In this document: positions 7,504-16,036 of the stretch, in pieces
How positions within the stretch are numbered: position 1 is the stretch's first letter
Layout of the letters: every line of letters begins with the position of its first letter
DNA from: Paramacrobiotus richtersi
Taxonomy: Eukaryota; Tardigrada; Eutardigrada; Parachela; Macrobiotidae
Length of the DNA: 24,396 nt
Reading direction: 5' to 3'
NCBI GenBank assembly: GCA_034698045.1
Contig: JAQGAU010000746.1
Span: 1 to 24,396 of the forward strand
Made by a program: the position numbers and the translations under genes
The notes under the pieces: model-generated
Database searches by the model: none
Seen by the model: the letters and a program-made list of their open reading frames with translations, nothing else
What the model was told of the DNA's origin: nothing

Positions 7504-8060
7504 TCAATTCCCTTGCAAATGTCTACAAACGTCGAGATGCCGAAGCAGCTGTTGAAATTCCTTCGGCTGCTCGCCCTGTTCACGAGTTTCAGGTCTCCGC
7601 GTTGTGTGCAAGATTGCATCAAGAAGCTGTACAAGATCCTGCAAAGCGGTCTTAAGTTTTTGGTAATCGGCTCTTCGTGCGTCACTGGTGGTAGAAGGCA
7701 ATGAAAAACAGCCGCTTGCAGTGTTAATCTCTATCACGTGGGCGGTGTTTACCCAGGCTTTGACAGAAGAAGTCAATAAATTCGTAGAGACCCTGAACTT
7801 TGATGCCCGGCTGAATGCTCCATCCATCATATTCCTGGACGAATGATCTCGAGAAATCTAGATAATACTGCCAGAGAATATTCGGCTTCTTCCAGTTTAG
7901 CGATTTCTGTTTTCATAGCAAACAATAGCGGAAGTATTACAGTAGGATACTCCGACTGATTGAAAGAGTGGCCTGGCAATGTGTCGGCCAGAACATTCTG
8001 AGCAAGTTTGCACTGAATCAATCGGGCTTGCTCGAGGCACTCACCCACCATACCGCTCAA
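7504..8060 (-). CDS. Unrecognised helical protein, probably frameshifted
   Basis: Two minus-strand frames abut with an ATGATG/TGA overlap at 7827-7830. The upstream one (8060-7827, 77 codons) has CLEQARLIQCKLAQNVLADT and MKTEIAKLEEAEYSLAVLSR; the downstream one (7830-7504, 108 codons) has YQKLKTALQDLVQLLDAIL and PKEFQQLLRHLDVCRHLQ. Both are rich in Leu, Ala, Glu and Gln in heptad-like spacing, so a helical bundle or coiled coil is likely. A single gene with a -1 frameshift, or two overlapping genes, would both fit. No family is recognised. The plus strand is partly open too, but its residues look less protein-like. Confidence 0.4.
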
Positions 8061-8195
8061 CCAGCTAGTTGTGCCCCACGCAGTGAAAAGTCACTGAAAA
8101 CACCCATCTGCGCTCCGATTCCAAAACTGAAGAACCGCTCAAATTGGTGGACTTTGCCTGCCACATACGGGGTTCCTGCCGCTCTCACTTGCTGA

Positions 8196-8546
8196 CTTGC
8201 CGGATGATAGATTATACCAAACTCTGTTAGTCGTTAGGTGCACCATACACCTCAAAAGTCGGCCAGGCGCTATTGATATGTTAAATCATTGTTACGCCGA
8301 TATTGGTCTCAGAAAATGAAATGTTTAAAGTACTTAAGCTTTATTTGATTTCGCTCACTTTAAAGAAGCCACTATGGTCAGTTATAGTTAGCTATCGAGC
8401 TTCGAGATCAGTCGAAGAGAACCGACGTCCCTGACTGCTGACTGGTCCCGCCATGAAAAGGTCGTCTCTAGAAAAGCAATAGTATGTATTGTCCGAGCAG
8501 ACCCCAATTTAGTCGGAGTACTGTAACCATCGGGCCACATCTAGTT
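8196..8546. other. No gene recognised
   Basis: All frames are closed at short intervals and no repeat or RNA-like structure was noticed. The segment ends where a short plus-strand frame (EGDSLLTHTQEIYVEDDPG) opens. Confidence 0.5.
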
Positions 8547-8882
8547 AGAAAATCCAGAAGGAGATAGCTTATTAACGCATACGCAGGAAATCTATGTTGA
8601 AGACGATCCTGGGTGCGAATATCATGAAAGTGCCGCACGTGCTGTGCGGTTCTGCAAGCTGCTTAACTGTGCGGTGTTTGAGGTAAGGGCGAGCGGTTTA
8701 CACTGCTCGGGCAATGGCACACATCGAAGTATACCTTGCGCCATATTTTCAGTAAGTGTCCGCGTAATAGCACTCTCCTGTCTGGCAACTTTGTTTATGG
8801 TCGCTTCAGTTATGGCTAAAAAACTGCCTTTTACCCTCAACTTGAAGTGGCTCGAGGGATAAATCTTCAACAAAATCAGCAT
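8547..8882. other. Ambiguous coding remnant, strand uncertain
   Basis: The plus strand reads GDSLLTHTQEIYVEDDPGCE and continues open to 8862; the minus strand (8882-8622) reads SFLAITEATINKVARQESAI, then TLTENMAQGILRCVPLPEQC, a plausible helical protein. The two overlap almost completely, so at most one is real. The minus-strand version looks more natural in residue content. No family recognised. Confidence 0.25.
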
Positions 8883-9054
8883 ACGTACGTTTCGTGACTT
8901 ATTCGAGTATGAAGAAGCGTTCGATCGCCGTGCAGCTCACCCACCGCAACCTTCTTCTTATTCCGTGGACCAAAACGACAACGCGGTGGAACCAACTGAA
9001 GTAACCCCTAAATGGAACTTATGCACCGTCGACGTGTCAGGAAACATTTTGTAG
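8866..9054 (+). pseudogene. Unrecognised acidic/Pro-rich ORF fragment
   Basis: The frame opens after a TAA at 8862-8864 and ends with TAG at 9052-9054. It contains FRDLFEYEEAFDRRAAHPPQ followed by a Ser/Tyr/Asp/Asn-rich tail (SYSVDQNDNAVEPTEVTPKW). The order, a short charged helix then a disordered polar stretch, resembles retroelement Gag linkers, but no Gag motif is present. It is followed by further polar frames to 9.8 kb, which may be one decayed gene. Confidence 0.3.
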
Positions 9055-9587
9055 TGGATCAACCCGGTGCCAGTCTTCTACTTCAAGACGTTGTTAAGGT
9101 CGCGGGAATCCTTGTGAAAGACGTTTGGCACAGATACTGTACTGGAACTGCAAAAATCAACAGTCGAATCCTGCTACGCAAATCGTTTATCACTTCCTGC
9201 ATTTTCACCAATCAAAACTCGGAAATCTTCGGAAGGTGTCATTCACCTCTAGAGACGCGTATCAATGCCGAAACCACAGTAAACCTTATCGCGATAATTA
9301 TAACTGGAACCTTATCCGAAAGCATACTGAAAATCCATACACACCTATACTATACTATAATACTAGGCAAAATCCAAAGTTTTCTTGTTATGGACGAAAT
9401 TAACGAAGCAAGGCCCATCCTGCGAGCACGCTCTCACTATAGAAGAAGCAACTACAAGGATTCTGGTGGTGAGCGTCTAAAATGCCCATTTTTCAGAAAA
9501 ATACGCACGCAACAGCGCATGGCAAATAACTCGCAAATTGAAATGCACGAAATTTATCTGCTCAGCGTTCGAAAACGCAGATGCTGA
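9012..9587 (+). CDS. Long unrecognised ORF (191 codons), overlapping alternative frame
   Basis: An ATG at 9012 opens 191 codons, one of the longest uninterrupted frames in the window. It contains a hydrophobic beta-like stretch (TVNLIAIIITGTLSESILKI) and a basic C-terminal part (LRARSHYRRSNYKDSGGERL). A second frame (9125-9403) is open across the same DNA and is Asn/Gln/Tyr-rich (NPKFSCYGRN near its end resembles the start of a zinc knuckle), a Gag-like composition. I cannot decide which is ancestral; both could be chance in AT-rich DNA. No domain is recognised in either. Confidence 0.3.
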   Translation: MELMHRRRVRKHFVVDQPGASLLLQDVVKVAGILVKDVWHRYCTGTAKINSRILLRKSFITSCIFTNQNSEIFGRCHSPLETRINAETTVNLIAIIITGTLSESILKIHTHLYYTIILGKIQSFLVMDEINEARPILRARSHYRRSNYKDSGGERLKCPFFRKIRTQQRMANNSQIEMHEIYLLSVRKRRC

Positions 9588-9828
9588 AGCACTAGATAAT
9601 TACGTAAGTTATGTTAAAATATTTCCGTTTGCAAGAGGATCTACCAGAAAAACATCCAAAAGTATCTTCGGAAAAACTAACGTTCTTAATGGATATCGCG
9701 AAAGCTGCTCTTATCGAGAAACGGAGCTACTATATGCACCATCCATGAAGATTTTGAAACATTTACTGGAAAAACTTGAAAAAGCCTTGAGCGACCTCGT
9801 CAAGTTGGCAGAGGATTTTTCTGAATGA
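9480..9828 (+). CDS. Small unrecognised ORF with C-terminal coiled coil
   Basis: The frame opens after a stop near 9479; the first ATG is at 9538, and it ends with TGA at 9826-9828. It encodes about 96-115 residues: CSAFENADAEALDNYV, a basic middle part, and a C-terminal amphipathic helix (ILKHLLEKLEKALSDLVKLA) with clear leucine heptads. No signal peptide or membrane segment. It resembles in style, not clearly in sequence, the Leu-rich helices of the minus-strand ORF at 7.5-8.0 kb. Function not recognised; it precedes the Polinton polymerase fragment by about 250 nt. Confidence 0.35.
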
Positions 9829-10083
9829 AAACTGCCACGAATAAATACAACGTGTCCTCAAAAAAATGAATCAGTACAAGATAAACAAAAGTTCTGCGTT
9901 CTCGTTGGCTGTGATTGGTCTGCACTGTTCATACAAGTAATACCAGGTTAGTTATCCGCGTTAACGTGAACTGAAACGCTGATGGGCTTATACCAAGCCT
10001 CTAGCAAGACATTGCATAAATATGCCGGGTGAGCTTTGAGCATTCATAAAATCCGAATATTCTTGCTTTGAATAGAGACTTAA

Positions 10084-11106
10084 CCGGAGTTTATACTGAA
10101 CCGGATAGAAGAATGGAACTCGCAAAAATATGGTTTGCAATTCGTGAACTGGGAGGCGAAGTTAGTCGACGCAAATTTTGTACCGATCGATGATCTTATT
10201 AACTTAATCGACAAATTTTTCGACTTTCTGTTCGTGAAAGCTCTCGAGACTGTCCCCGGGAAGGATAAAGTGCGTATTCGTCTTAGCTCCAGGCATCTTG
10301 GATATCCGATTTGGACCCCGCTAACGCAACGGTATCAAATCACAACAGAAATAGTGATGGTAGAGGTAGCGCGCGCCTTAAACATTAACGAGCATTTCAA
10401 AATCGATGAAACCTCTGAAATATGGGATCAGTACGCTCATGTACCACTAGTTGGCTCTCGTTTTATTTCGAAATCCTTGGAGGAGAAGCTGGCAAAAAAA
10501 CACTCACTGGTTCAGATAAGAAACAGGGACGACTTATGCCTTGCTACAGCAATAATTACAGGTAAAGCGTTGGCCGATAAAGACACAAAACTCTTTAATC
10601 GTCTGCGCAAGACGAGGGCTAGAAAGACCAGCCAACAGTACACCAGCGACAAAACAAAGCGAGGCCGGAAGCTGCACCTTGGAAGGACAGTGTGGTTTGG
10701 ACGAGGTCCCAGAATTCCAAGAGTTTCTTGCAGACCATATGCTAATTGTTGTCGATTTATCAATTGCGAATTCAGTAACCTTCGCCGGCGATCATCGTGA
10801 GAAAAGGATCATGCTGTTATACCATCATAGCCACTCTGATGTCCACCGGTCAATGACTGGATGTTCGAAAACAAATTTCGCTGCTTTCGTTGCCAACAGG
10901 GATACGCATCAAAGTTGGGACACCGATGCGCTTCTACTTGCAAGTTCTGTTACCGTCAAGGATGCAGTGGAAGCGAAGGATGCAGTGGAAGCAAAAGAAT
11001 AACGTGCCCGACAGTAGCGTCAGTGGGTTTAGAAGACCAGACAGGCTTCGACATTTTGGAACAGCTTACTAGAACGTACGGAGTTCGAGAGAAGGCTGTA
11101 AACTGA
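10084..11106 (+). pseudogene. Polinton/Maverick-type family-B DNA polymerase, N-terminal fragment (copy 1)
   Basis: Polintons are large self-synthesising DNA transposons that encode a protein-primed family-B polymerase. This copy opens after TAA 10081-10083 and reads in frame to about 10640: GKDKVRIRLSSRHLGYPIW, NINEHFKIDETSEIWDQY, then the hallmark ISKSLEEKLAKKHSLVQIRN and RDDLCLATAIITGKAL (10519-10570). A frameshift near 10640 leads to LEGQCGLDEVPEFQEFLADH and RIMLLYHHSHSDVHRSMTG; a second at about 10860 leads to the Cys-rich ENKFRCFRCQQGYASKLGHR and CASTCKFCYRQGC. The frame closes at 11104-11106. The exonuclease and palm motifs are absent, so it is a truncated N-terminal piece. The assignment rests on remembered family patterns, mainly the DDLC(L/C)A block and the Cys-rich fingers. 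Confidence 0.7.
10959..10994 (+). repeat. 18-bp in-frame tandem duplication
   Basis: Two units of AGGATGCAGTGGAAGCGA (second unit ends GCAA) stand head to tail, 17 of 18 bases alike. In the polymerase frame they repeat six residues (GCSGSE/GCSGSK) just after the Cys-rich finger. One base has diverged since the duplication. Replication slippage is the simple explanation. Confidence 0.75.
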
Positions 11107-11966
11107 CCGAAGGTTTGTAAAGAGACCTTTTAAAGAACGTGACTCTGTTGGAGCCAAGGTCTCCACAAGATTTCCATCAGAAAGCTGATCAAGCTGTGTA
11201 GCTTATGAAGAAAATGAGTGTGAAACTGACACAATGGCGTCCGGATCATTGCCACTTTCGTGCAGTTATCGCACAACGCTGAGGGCTGGCACACACAGGA
11301 ACAGCACGACCATGACTGCTGGAAGGCAGAGACATAGGATGGTAACGCAGGCCACCGGACTTCAATGCTGCCGTGGTAATGCCACAGTGTTTGACTGTTA
11401 AGCATTGTTGGCGGCTGCTTTACTGTTTTTGGACGTTTGCTTTAAATGCGGAGGGTAGCATTATTACTGATCCCGCTAAACCTGGTACCACTCCTGAAGA
11501 GATCTCTAGCAACCGTTTTGGGGTTGCCCGAACAACCGATAAACATCAGCAGCGCCATTGGGATATAACGCCACACATTTCTGGATCCGCTGGTTTGTGA
11601 TCTACTAGACTGTGATATAAATCCTGCCGTCCTGCAGAGCGACCTCCTCCACTGCTAAGAACGTAGTTCCGCCGACCTCGAAGAGCGAAAATGATTGTGA
11701 TAAAAGCTTGCTACAAAACTATCCAGACATGACGACGCTTACGTTAAGGTTACGGTTGGATGTAGGGTAAAGTCCTTACATGCCTGCTCTTCTGCCCCAA
11801 AAGTAAATCGAGTGGTTTGTGAAGAAGCGACCTTTTGCTGACGTGGATTCTGCTGTATCAGCGCGAGACCGACCTATAAGGCAAGCAGGTAAACGCAGAA
11901 GTTGAATACAGAGCAACCACTACAGTTGTTTTAAGTCCAGGCAAGGAACGTCAGAATCTATTTCAA
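11107..11966. other. No gene recognised between polymerase fragment and next ORF
   Basis: The first 30 nt may be the degenerate end of the polymerase finger region (VCKETF). Beyond that, a 75-codon frame at 11373-11600 (ITDPAKPGTTPEEISSNRFG) and an antisense frame at 11130-11405 are open, neither with a recognisable domain. No repeat or RNA structure was noticed. Confidence 0.4.
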
Positions 11967-12242
11967 ATGAATGAACGGATCCTCGTGGTCCTGTGTCAAG
12001 ATACAAGGCAGGTCTTTTCTGGTCAGGTCTTGAAGCGGGGCGCAGATTCGGGAAAAGTTCTGAATAAAGCGGTGGTAGTGGCTAGCGCAATCGATACTTG
12101 CTTTAACGTGTTTAACACATACAAGATTCTGTCAATGTTGTCCGGATCTGGTTTGATATCGTCGCCATGGATAAGGTGTCCCAAACCTTGCTATTACGGT
12201 ATGGCCCGTCGTCCTCTGCTGTTTCCGCGTCGTTACAGTTGA
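11967..12242 (+). CDS. Unrecognised 91-codon ORF
   Basis: An ATG at 11967 opens 91 codons: RILVVLCQDTRQVFSGQVLK, then GADSGKVLNKAVVVASAIDT. The antisense strand (12471-12112) is also open for 119 codons and is Lys/Arg/Thr-rich (VNSIKIEGIRKGVNSKLTTI), so it is unclear which strand, if either, once coded. No family is recognised on either strand. Confidence 0.2.
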   Translation: MNERILVVLCQDTRQVFSGQVLKRGADSGKVLNKAVVVASAIDTCFNVFNTYKILSMLSGSGLISSPWIRCPKPCYYGMARRPLLFPRRYS

Positions 12243-12384
12243 AGAGAGGCAACATTTGACCGCCAGTTTTGCAATAGAGGTGTTTCATTATGTCGGAAAC
12301 CCTGCTTGTTATCATACGTGTTTTGCTACCTATTGTTGTCAGTTTGCTGTTGACTCCCTTTCTTATTCCTTCTATTTTGATTGA

Positions 12385-12777
12385 ATTTACCTCTGGCGAT
12401 TCCGTCAATCGCTTGCAAGGGCAGTTCCACTGGCAACTGGCCTGCTTGAACAAGCGAATCTTGGCGAGCACAATGACGATAATAATGAGGACGAGCCCCT
12501 ATCACAAGACCCTATACAAATCAATCTCATTACCCTAAATCAGAAGAAGTTCGCCGAAAATTGGCGGCAGCACTGTCAGGAGCGCCGAAGGGACCGCCAG
12601 CAGTGTCACCCTTTAGATTCTCAATCAGTGCAGAATAAGAGTACTCTTGAAAGACTATGAGGTAAAGACCAGGGCGAGGACATGGGTCATATCGTAATAG
12701 CAATTCTCCACGTCGCAAACATACTCGTTGCAGAGATGATTAAAGATCCAGCGTTAAATGATAATTATCGATCATGA
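12385..12777 (+). pseudogene. Unrecognised acidic/basic ORF upstream of polymerase copy 2
   Basis: The frame opens after TGA 12382-12384, is open for 91 codons to TGA 12658-12660, and continues in the same frame to 12775-12777. It contains EQANLGEHNDDNNEDEPLSQ, then KKFAENWRQHCQERRRDRQQ, and after the stop ILHVANILVAEMIKDPALND. The residue content is convincingly protein-like, with an acidic segment followed by a basic one. It is in the same frame phase as the start of polymerase copy 2 (13093), so it may be the N-terminal extension of that gene, now broken; I do not recognise it independently. Confidence 0.4.
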
Positions 12778-13092
12778 TCGTCCTCGATTTGACAAGGCGC
12801 AGATTCGTAAAGAGTTCTAGGCGCGACTAATGCTCCACAAGTCATCGTGTTTGCACAATTAACAAAGAAACCGAGTGTCATAGGTTTCAATTTGATAAAA
12901 CAAAAGAAACATTTCGTTGGCGAAATCGCTCGCGATGGGTGTGGATAAAACAAAACTAGAACTATAAAAAAGATCTGCGGAAACCGTACTCCGCTATAAA
13001 CAAAGAAGGTGAGAACGAGCCATCTCCGGCAATTGCCGACAAGATCATTGTCGTGCAAGTTGGAGATTGTTTTTGCCTAAAGTACCATTTGA
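12778..13092 (+). other. Partly coding-like linker before polymerase copy 2
   Basis: In the same frame phase as the neighbouring ORFs, 12820-12950 reads APQVIVFAQLTKKPSVIGFN and KQKKHFVGEIARDG between stops. This is compatible with continuous but decayed coding sequence from 12.4 kb into the polymerase fragment. No domain recognised. Confidence 0.3.
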
Positions 13093-13966
13093 CCATACAT
13101 CATTGAAGAAATCTTTGATAAGCCACAAAATACGATCATGACGGACCGCATACAGCCAACTCACAAAGTAAGGATGAGACTATATGGTGATCATCGGGCT
13201 CACAAAGGGCCAATTTGAACGGTACGCTGCCTTCGGAGCAAGCTGAATGTCGAACGAGTAATGGCAGGCGTTGAAAGGATAATTAAGAGTGAACTAGTTT
13301 CCGGTCAGATGGTACGTTTGGAATTATGGTCCGGTATGCCCGAGTTTTGGGGACCGGTCCGTCGCCGAATCTGTCTGACACCGTAAAAAAAATGCTAAAA
13401 AGCAAGCAGAGCGATGTCCATCTTAAGAACACCGACGATTTGTGCTTGCCGCGGGCACTGTTAGCGGGAAAACTGCTTGCTGGTAACGACGCGCAGTATG
13501 CGATCTTACGTGACACGCGTTTCAACCGCAAACCAACGTCCGCCTACCGAAGCCTGCGCGCAAGAAGCCTTGTACAAGCTGCCGGACTGGGCGGCGGCGT
13601 TTATCACTCATCAATGTGAATAAGTTCCAACTGATCCTGTCTAATTACCAGATTAGCTCAATCCTATTATCTTTGCGGGTGACTTAAGGGGCAAGGGATT
13701 ATACATTTGTATCTTGGAAACCATTTCCATATGTTGACCTCCATTCTCTCGTAACACCGTGTACCTTCTCAACAGCAAGGGGCATCGCGCGGACAAGCCA
13801 AAGAAGTCAAAGAGATTCTGACAAAAAGGCTAAACGGGATAAAGCTGATAGCCCTAATCCCACTTCCCTTTACCCGGGTCCAAAAATCCATGGACTCATG
13901 GTTCGGTTCCAGTATTCAAGATCAATTGGTACCGCTGGCTAGCCAGCCGAAATACTGATCGGTTAG
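13093..13966 (+). pseudogene. Polinton/Maverick-type family-B DNA polymerase, N-terminal fragment (copy 2)
   Basis: This is colinear with copy 1. Frame 1 gives IIEEIFDK, THKVRMRLYGDHRAHKGPI, then a stop, and LNVERVMAGVERIIKSELVS (the same KVR-RL and ERV...E...S pattern). A frameshift near 13340 leads to DTVKKMLKSKQSDVHLKNTD and DLCLPRALLAGKLLAGNDAQ (hallmark, from 13428). Further shifts give NKFQLILSNYQIS (about 13620-13660), IIHLYLGNHFHMLTSIL (about 13700-13750), then SKGHRADKPKKSKRF and DKADSPNPTSLYPGPKIHG, where the expected finger cysteines have mostly been lost. At least four frame changes. Divergence from copy 1 (DDLCLPRALLAGK against DDLCLATAIITGK) shows it is not a recent tandem copy. 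Palm motifs are absent. Confidence 0.65.
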
Positions 13967-14368
13967 ATAAAGTGCGTTTCCCGGGATGACTGCGCAAAAG
14001 CCGTCAATTCAATCGAGAAACACTGGGAGCATTTCGCGGCGTCTCTGCACCTCTCGTTCGCCAACGGGAAATCTACGACGCGTTCAGCAGTAATTCCCAT
14101 GGTGAACCGATTCACCAAAGGGTCCATGACGTTCACTGCCATAAACAATCGTTTTCAAACTTCGGACCATGCTTTCGTACAAATGAGCGACTTGCGTATC
14201 CTAGCGAAGGAGATCGCGGCGGACATGATTGGATCTCTACGAAAGCCGGATGAATTTGTGGCCGAAGAAGCTATTGAGACGGTTGTCCGGCTAACAACGA
14301 GTATGCTTGCTTACAACGTAACCTTTACGAGCGACTTCAATCAGGAGATTTGGAGCGCAATATTTTGA
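13967..14368 (+). pseudogene. ORF following polymerase copy 2, possible continuation
   Basis: The frame is open for 133 codons after TAG 13964-13966, ending at TGA 14366-14368. Its start, KCVSRDDCAKAVNSIEKH, fits the next Cys finger of a Polinton polymerase (KC...C.K.V...H). TKGSMTFTAINNRFQTSDH stands where the first exonuclease motif would be, but the expected Asp and Glu would then be Asn and Arg. Past about residue 75 (SDLRILAKEIAADMIGSLRK, then ETVVRLTTSMLAYNVTF) I recognise nothing. It is either the dying continuation of the polymerase or an unrelated helical ORF; the first 40 codons are the better supported part. Confidence 0.4.
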
Positions 14369-14780
14369 GAGGCTGAAACCGACCGGACAAAATGGTCAGA
14401 GTTCTGGACACGTTATTCCGAATTGTTTTCCCAGTGGAGCCATACATCAGGCTGGGGAACAAAGTTGAGTAGCTCACGATTCGATCTGTAGTGGTCATCT
14501 TTGTATCTCTTGCACCTATGCCCGCACCAAGGATTAATTACTTCCATGAAGTCCCGAAAGTGTCTCGCTGTCCATCTTACAGACTCCATTGCTTTCGAAG
14601 GTGTTTTCATTACCGCACGTCTTTAGCTAGAGGCGAGTATCTTGTGCGATAATCCTCCATGTAAGAGAATTATGCGTACATGACCTTAATAGATGAGATA
14701 GTTACAGATCTGCCAGTGGGCTGGGCACGACTGCCCGCAACCGTGCGACACCTGTAATAACAACGTGGAGGAATGCTGCT
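14369..14780. other. No gene recognised; upstream side of gag
   Basis: A minus-strand frame at 14413-14610 is open for 65 codons (DFMEVINPWCGHRCKRYKDD) but is not recognised. If element E is intact on this side, its leader and primer-binding site should lie here; no convincing primer-binding site or LTR end could be picked out by eye. Confidence 0.35.
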
Positions 14781-15416
14781 ATGAAATCTCGGGTCGCGGC
14801 TGATTGGTGTATGTGGGATTGTTTACAAGGGTGGACAGCTACTCAAATGGTCGATCGTTTGCCACTTTCCTTGAAAGAATCAGCATTAAGTTGGTATCAT
14901 CTTCGTGCCCAGGCAAATCCTCCTGCTGTTACCTCGGATGAAATGAAGGATGAGTTAAAAGGGCAATTTGAACCGTTCGGATACACCGAGGCAAGAATAG
15001 AAATGTTGAACCGACGGATGTTGCAAGCCCAAGAGTCAATACACAAGTATTACAATGATGTGAAGCGATTGTATAATATTTTACAGAACTTGGCAAAGGC
15101 ATATACAGATCAGGAAAAAGCCGCAAAGTTAACAGATGGCTTGAGTGGTCCGCTGTTTAAAGACGTCCAGCTGATGGACCCAAAGACATCTCTGGAATTC
15201 TTAACCAAGGCGTCAAAAGCCGTTGACATCACCAAAAGAGCCAACCAGCGCATTCGACTGCTGCGCGACCAACAAATGCCGGTTGACATCTCCAATCCGC
15301 TGAAAATGGACATCAACAAAGTCTACAAGTACGGTAACCAACCGTACGGGACATACGGTCAACAAAATGGTAAGAACAGCAATTCCTATAAATCAGGACG
15401 GAAGAGGACGAGGTAA
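14781..15416 (+). CDS. gag: Ty3/gypsy Gag capsid region
   Basis: An uninterrupted 211-codon frame. It opens with DCLQGWTATQMVDRLPLSLK and ESALSWYHLR, the classic retrotransposon Gag capsid signature (W..A..LP..L...A..WY), followed by MKDELKGQFEPFGY, RRMLQAQESIHKYYNDVKRL and EKAAKLTDGLSGPLFKDVQL, all matching the retrotrans_gag helical fold. Gag assembles the virus-like particle and packages the RNA. The ATG at 14781 may not be the original start, because the frame is readable a few codons upstream and Gag usually has more N-terminal sequence. The C-terminus (NKVYKYGNQPYGTYGQQNGK) leads into the Gly/Asn/Arg-rich tail; the stop at 15414-15416 reflects a frameshift into that tail. Confidence 0.85.
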   Translation: MKSRVAADWCMWDCLQGWTATQMVDRLPLSLKESALSWYHLRAQANPPAVTSDEMKDELKGQFEPFGYTEARIEMLNRRMLQAQESIHKYYNDVKRLYNILQNLAKAYTDQEKAAKLTDGLSGPLFKDVQLMDPKTSLEFLTKASKAVDITKRANQRIRLLRDQQMPVDISNPLKMDINKVYKYGNQPYGTYGQQNGKNSNSYKSGRKRTR

Positions 15417-15960
15417 TGGTTATCGAGGAAGAGGTGGTTATAATGGTTATTAGACTCTACATTTCAATAATTCTAACAATGATAACCGAGCTAGATTCAG
15501 TGCCAATTTCAACTCGAATATAGGACGAGGTCGATACAATGGTGGTAATACCAGGTACAATGGGGGTAACACCAGATATAATGGTGGTAGTCGAAATGGT
15601 TACAGCTATAGATCCAGCTATAACAACAATTCTGACTACCAGGCACGTGATAATAGTCGAGGGGGTTACCAAGGCAACAGAACCTTGAATTAGGATGTAA
15701 GAATCAAAGAAATAACAACCTCTACTGCAGTAGTACCGTTTAATTAATGGCTCAGGAACCAATAATTACGGTAACAGGAACCAGGATCAGAGGCCAAATA
15801 AAGGTGGTTGTTTTATTTGTGGTGGATCGCACTTAAGACATAATAGCAACCACAAGCTCCACAGCCTAAGAAAGGTAGCCCTATGTGTATGATGCCAAGG
15901 CATAGAACTAGGCTTGAGGAGCTGACAGATGAGGTGGATAATACTCTAACGACATCTTCA
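15405..15960 (+). pseudogene. Gag nucleocapsid tail: RG/N-rich region and zinc knuckle
   Basis: Just past the gag stop a neighbouring frame reads GNGYRGRGGYNGY, then FNSNIGRGRYNGGNTRYNGG and SRNGYSYRSSYNNNSDYQAR: an Arg-Gly/Asn-rich RNA-binding tail. After stops and a frameshift, GGCFICGGSHLRHNSNH (15803-15853) is a CCHC zinc knuckle with C-x2-C-x3-H intact, but the last ligand is Ser (codon 15845-15847) instead of Cys. The region ends with a Thr/Ser-rich acidic tail (LTDEVDNTLTTSSTSTSREE) near 15990. Nucleocapsid binds and chaperones the element RNA. The long, low-complexity RG tail ahead of a single knuckle is a feature of this family's Gag. Confidence 0.7.
15526..15600 (+). repeat. 21-bp degenerate tandem repeat (GGNTRYN-coding)
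   Basis: Units at 15541-15561 and 15562-15582 differ at a few third positions and both encode GGNTRYN; partial units precede (15526-15540, GRGRYN) and follow (15583-15600). In-frame expansion of the nucleocapsid RG/N tail. Confidence 0.75.
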
Positions 15961-16036
15961 ACCAGTACCAGTCGTGAAGAAGCAGGTTAAACTCAGTTGG
16001 AAACTGAAAGATTAGAAGCAGCAGGACTTGATGATG

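Noticed and set aside
10512..10763. 83-codon minus-strand frame
   Set aside because: It is antisense to the polymerase copy 1 hallmark region.
15457..15762. 101-codon minus-strand Ile/Val/Thr-rich frame
   Set aside because: It is the antisense of the low-complexity Gly/Asn gag tail; its composition follows from that repeat.
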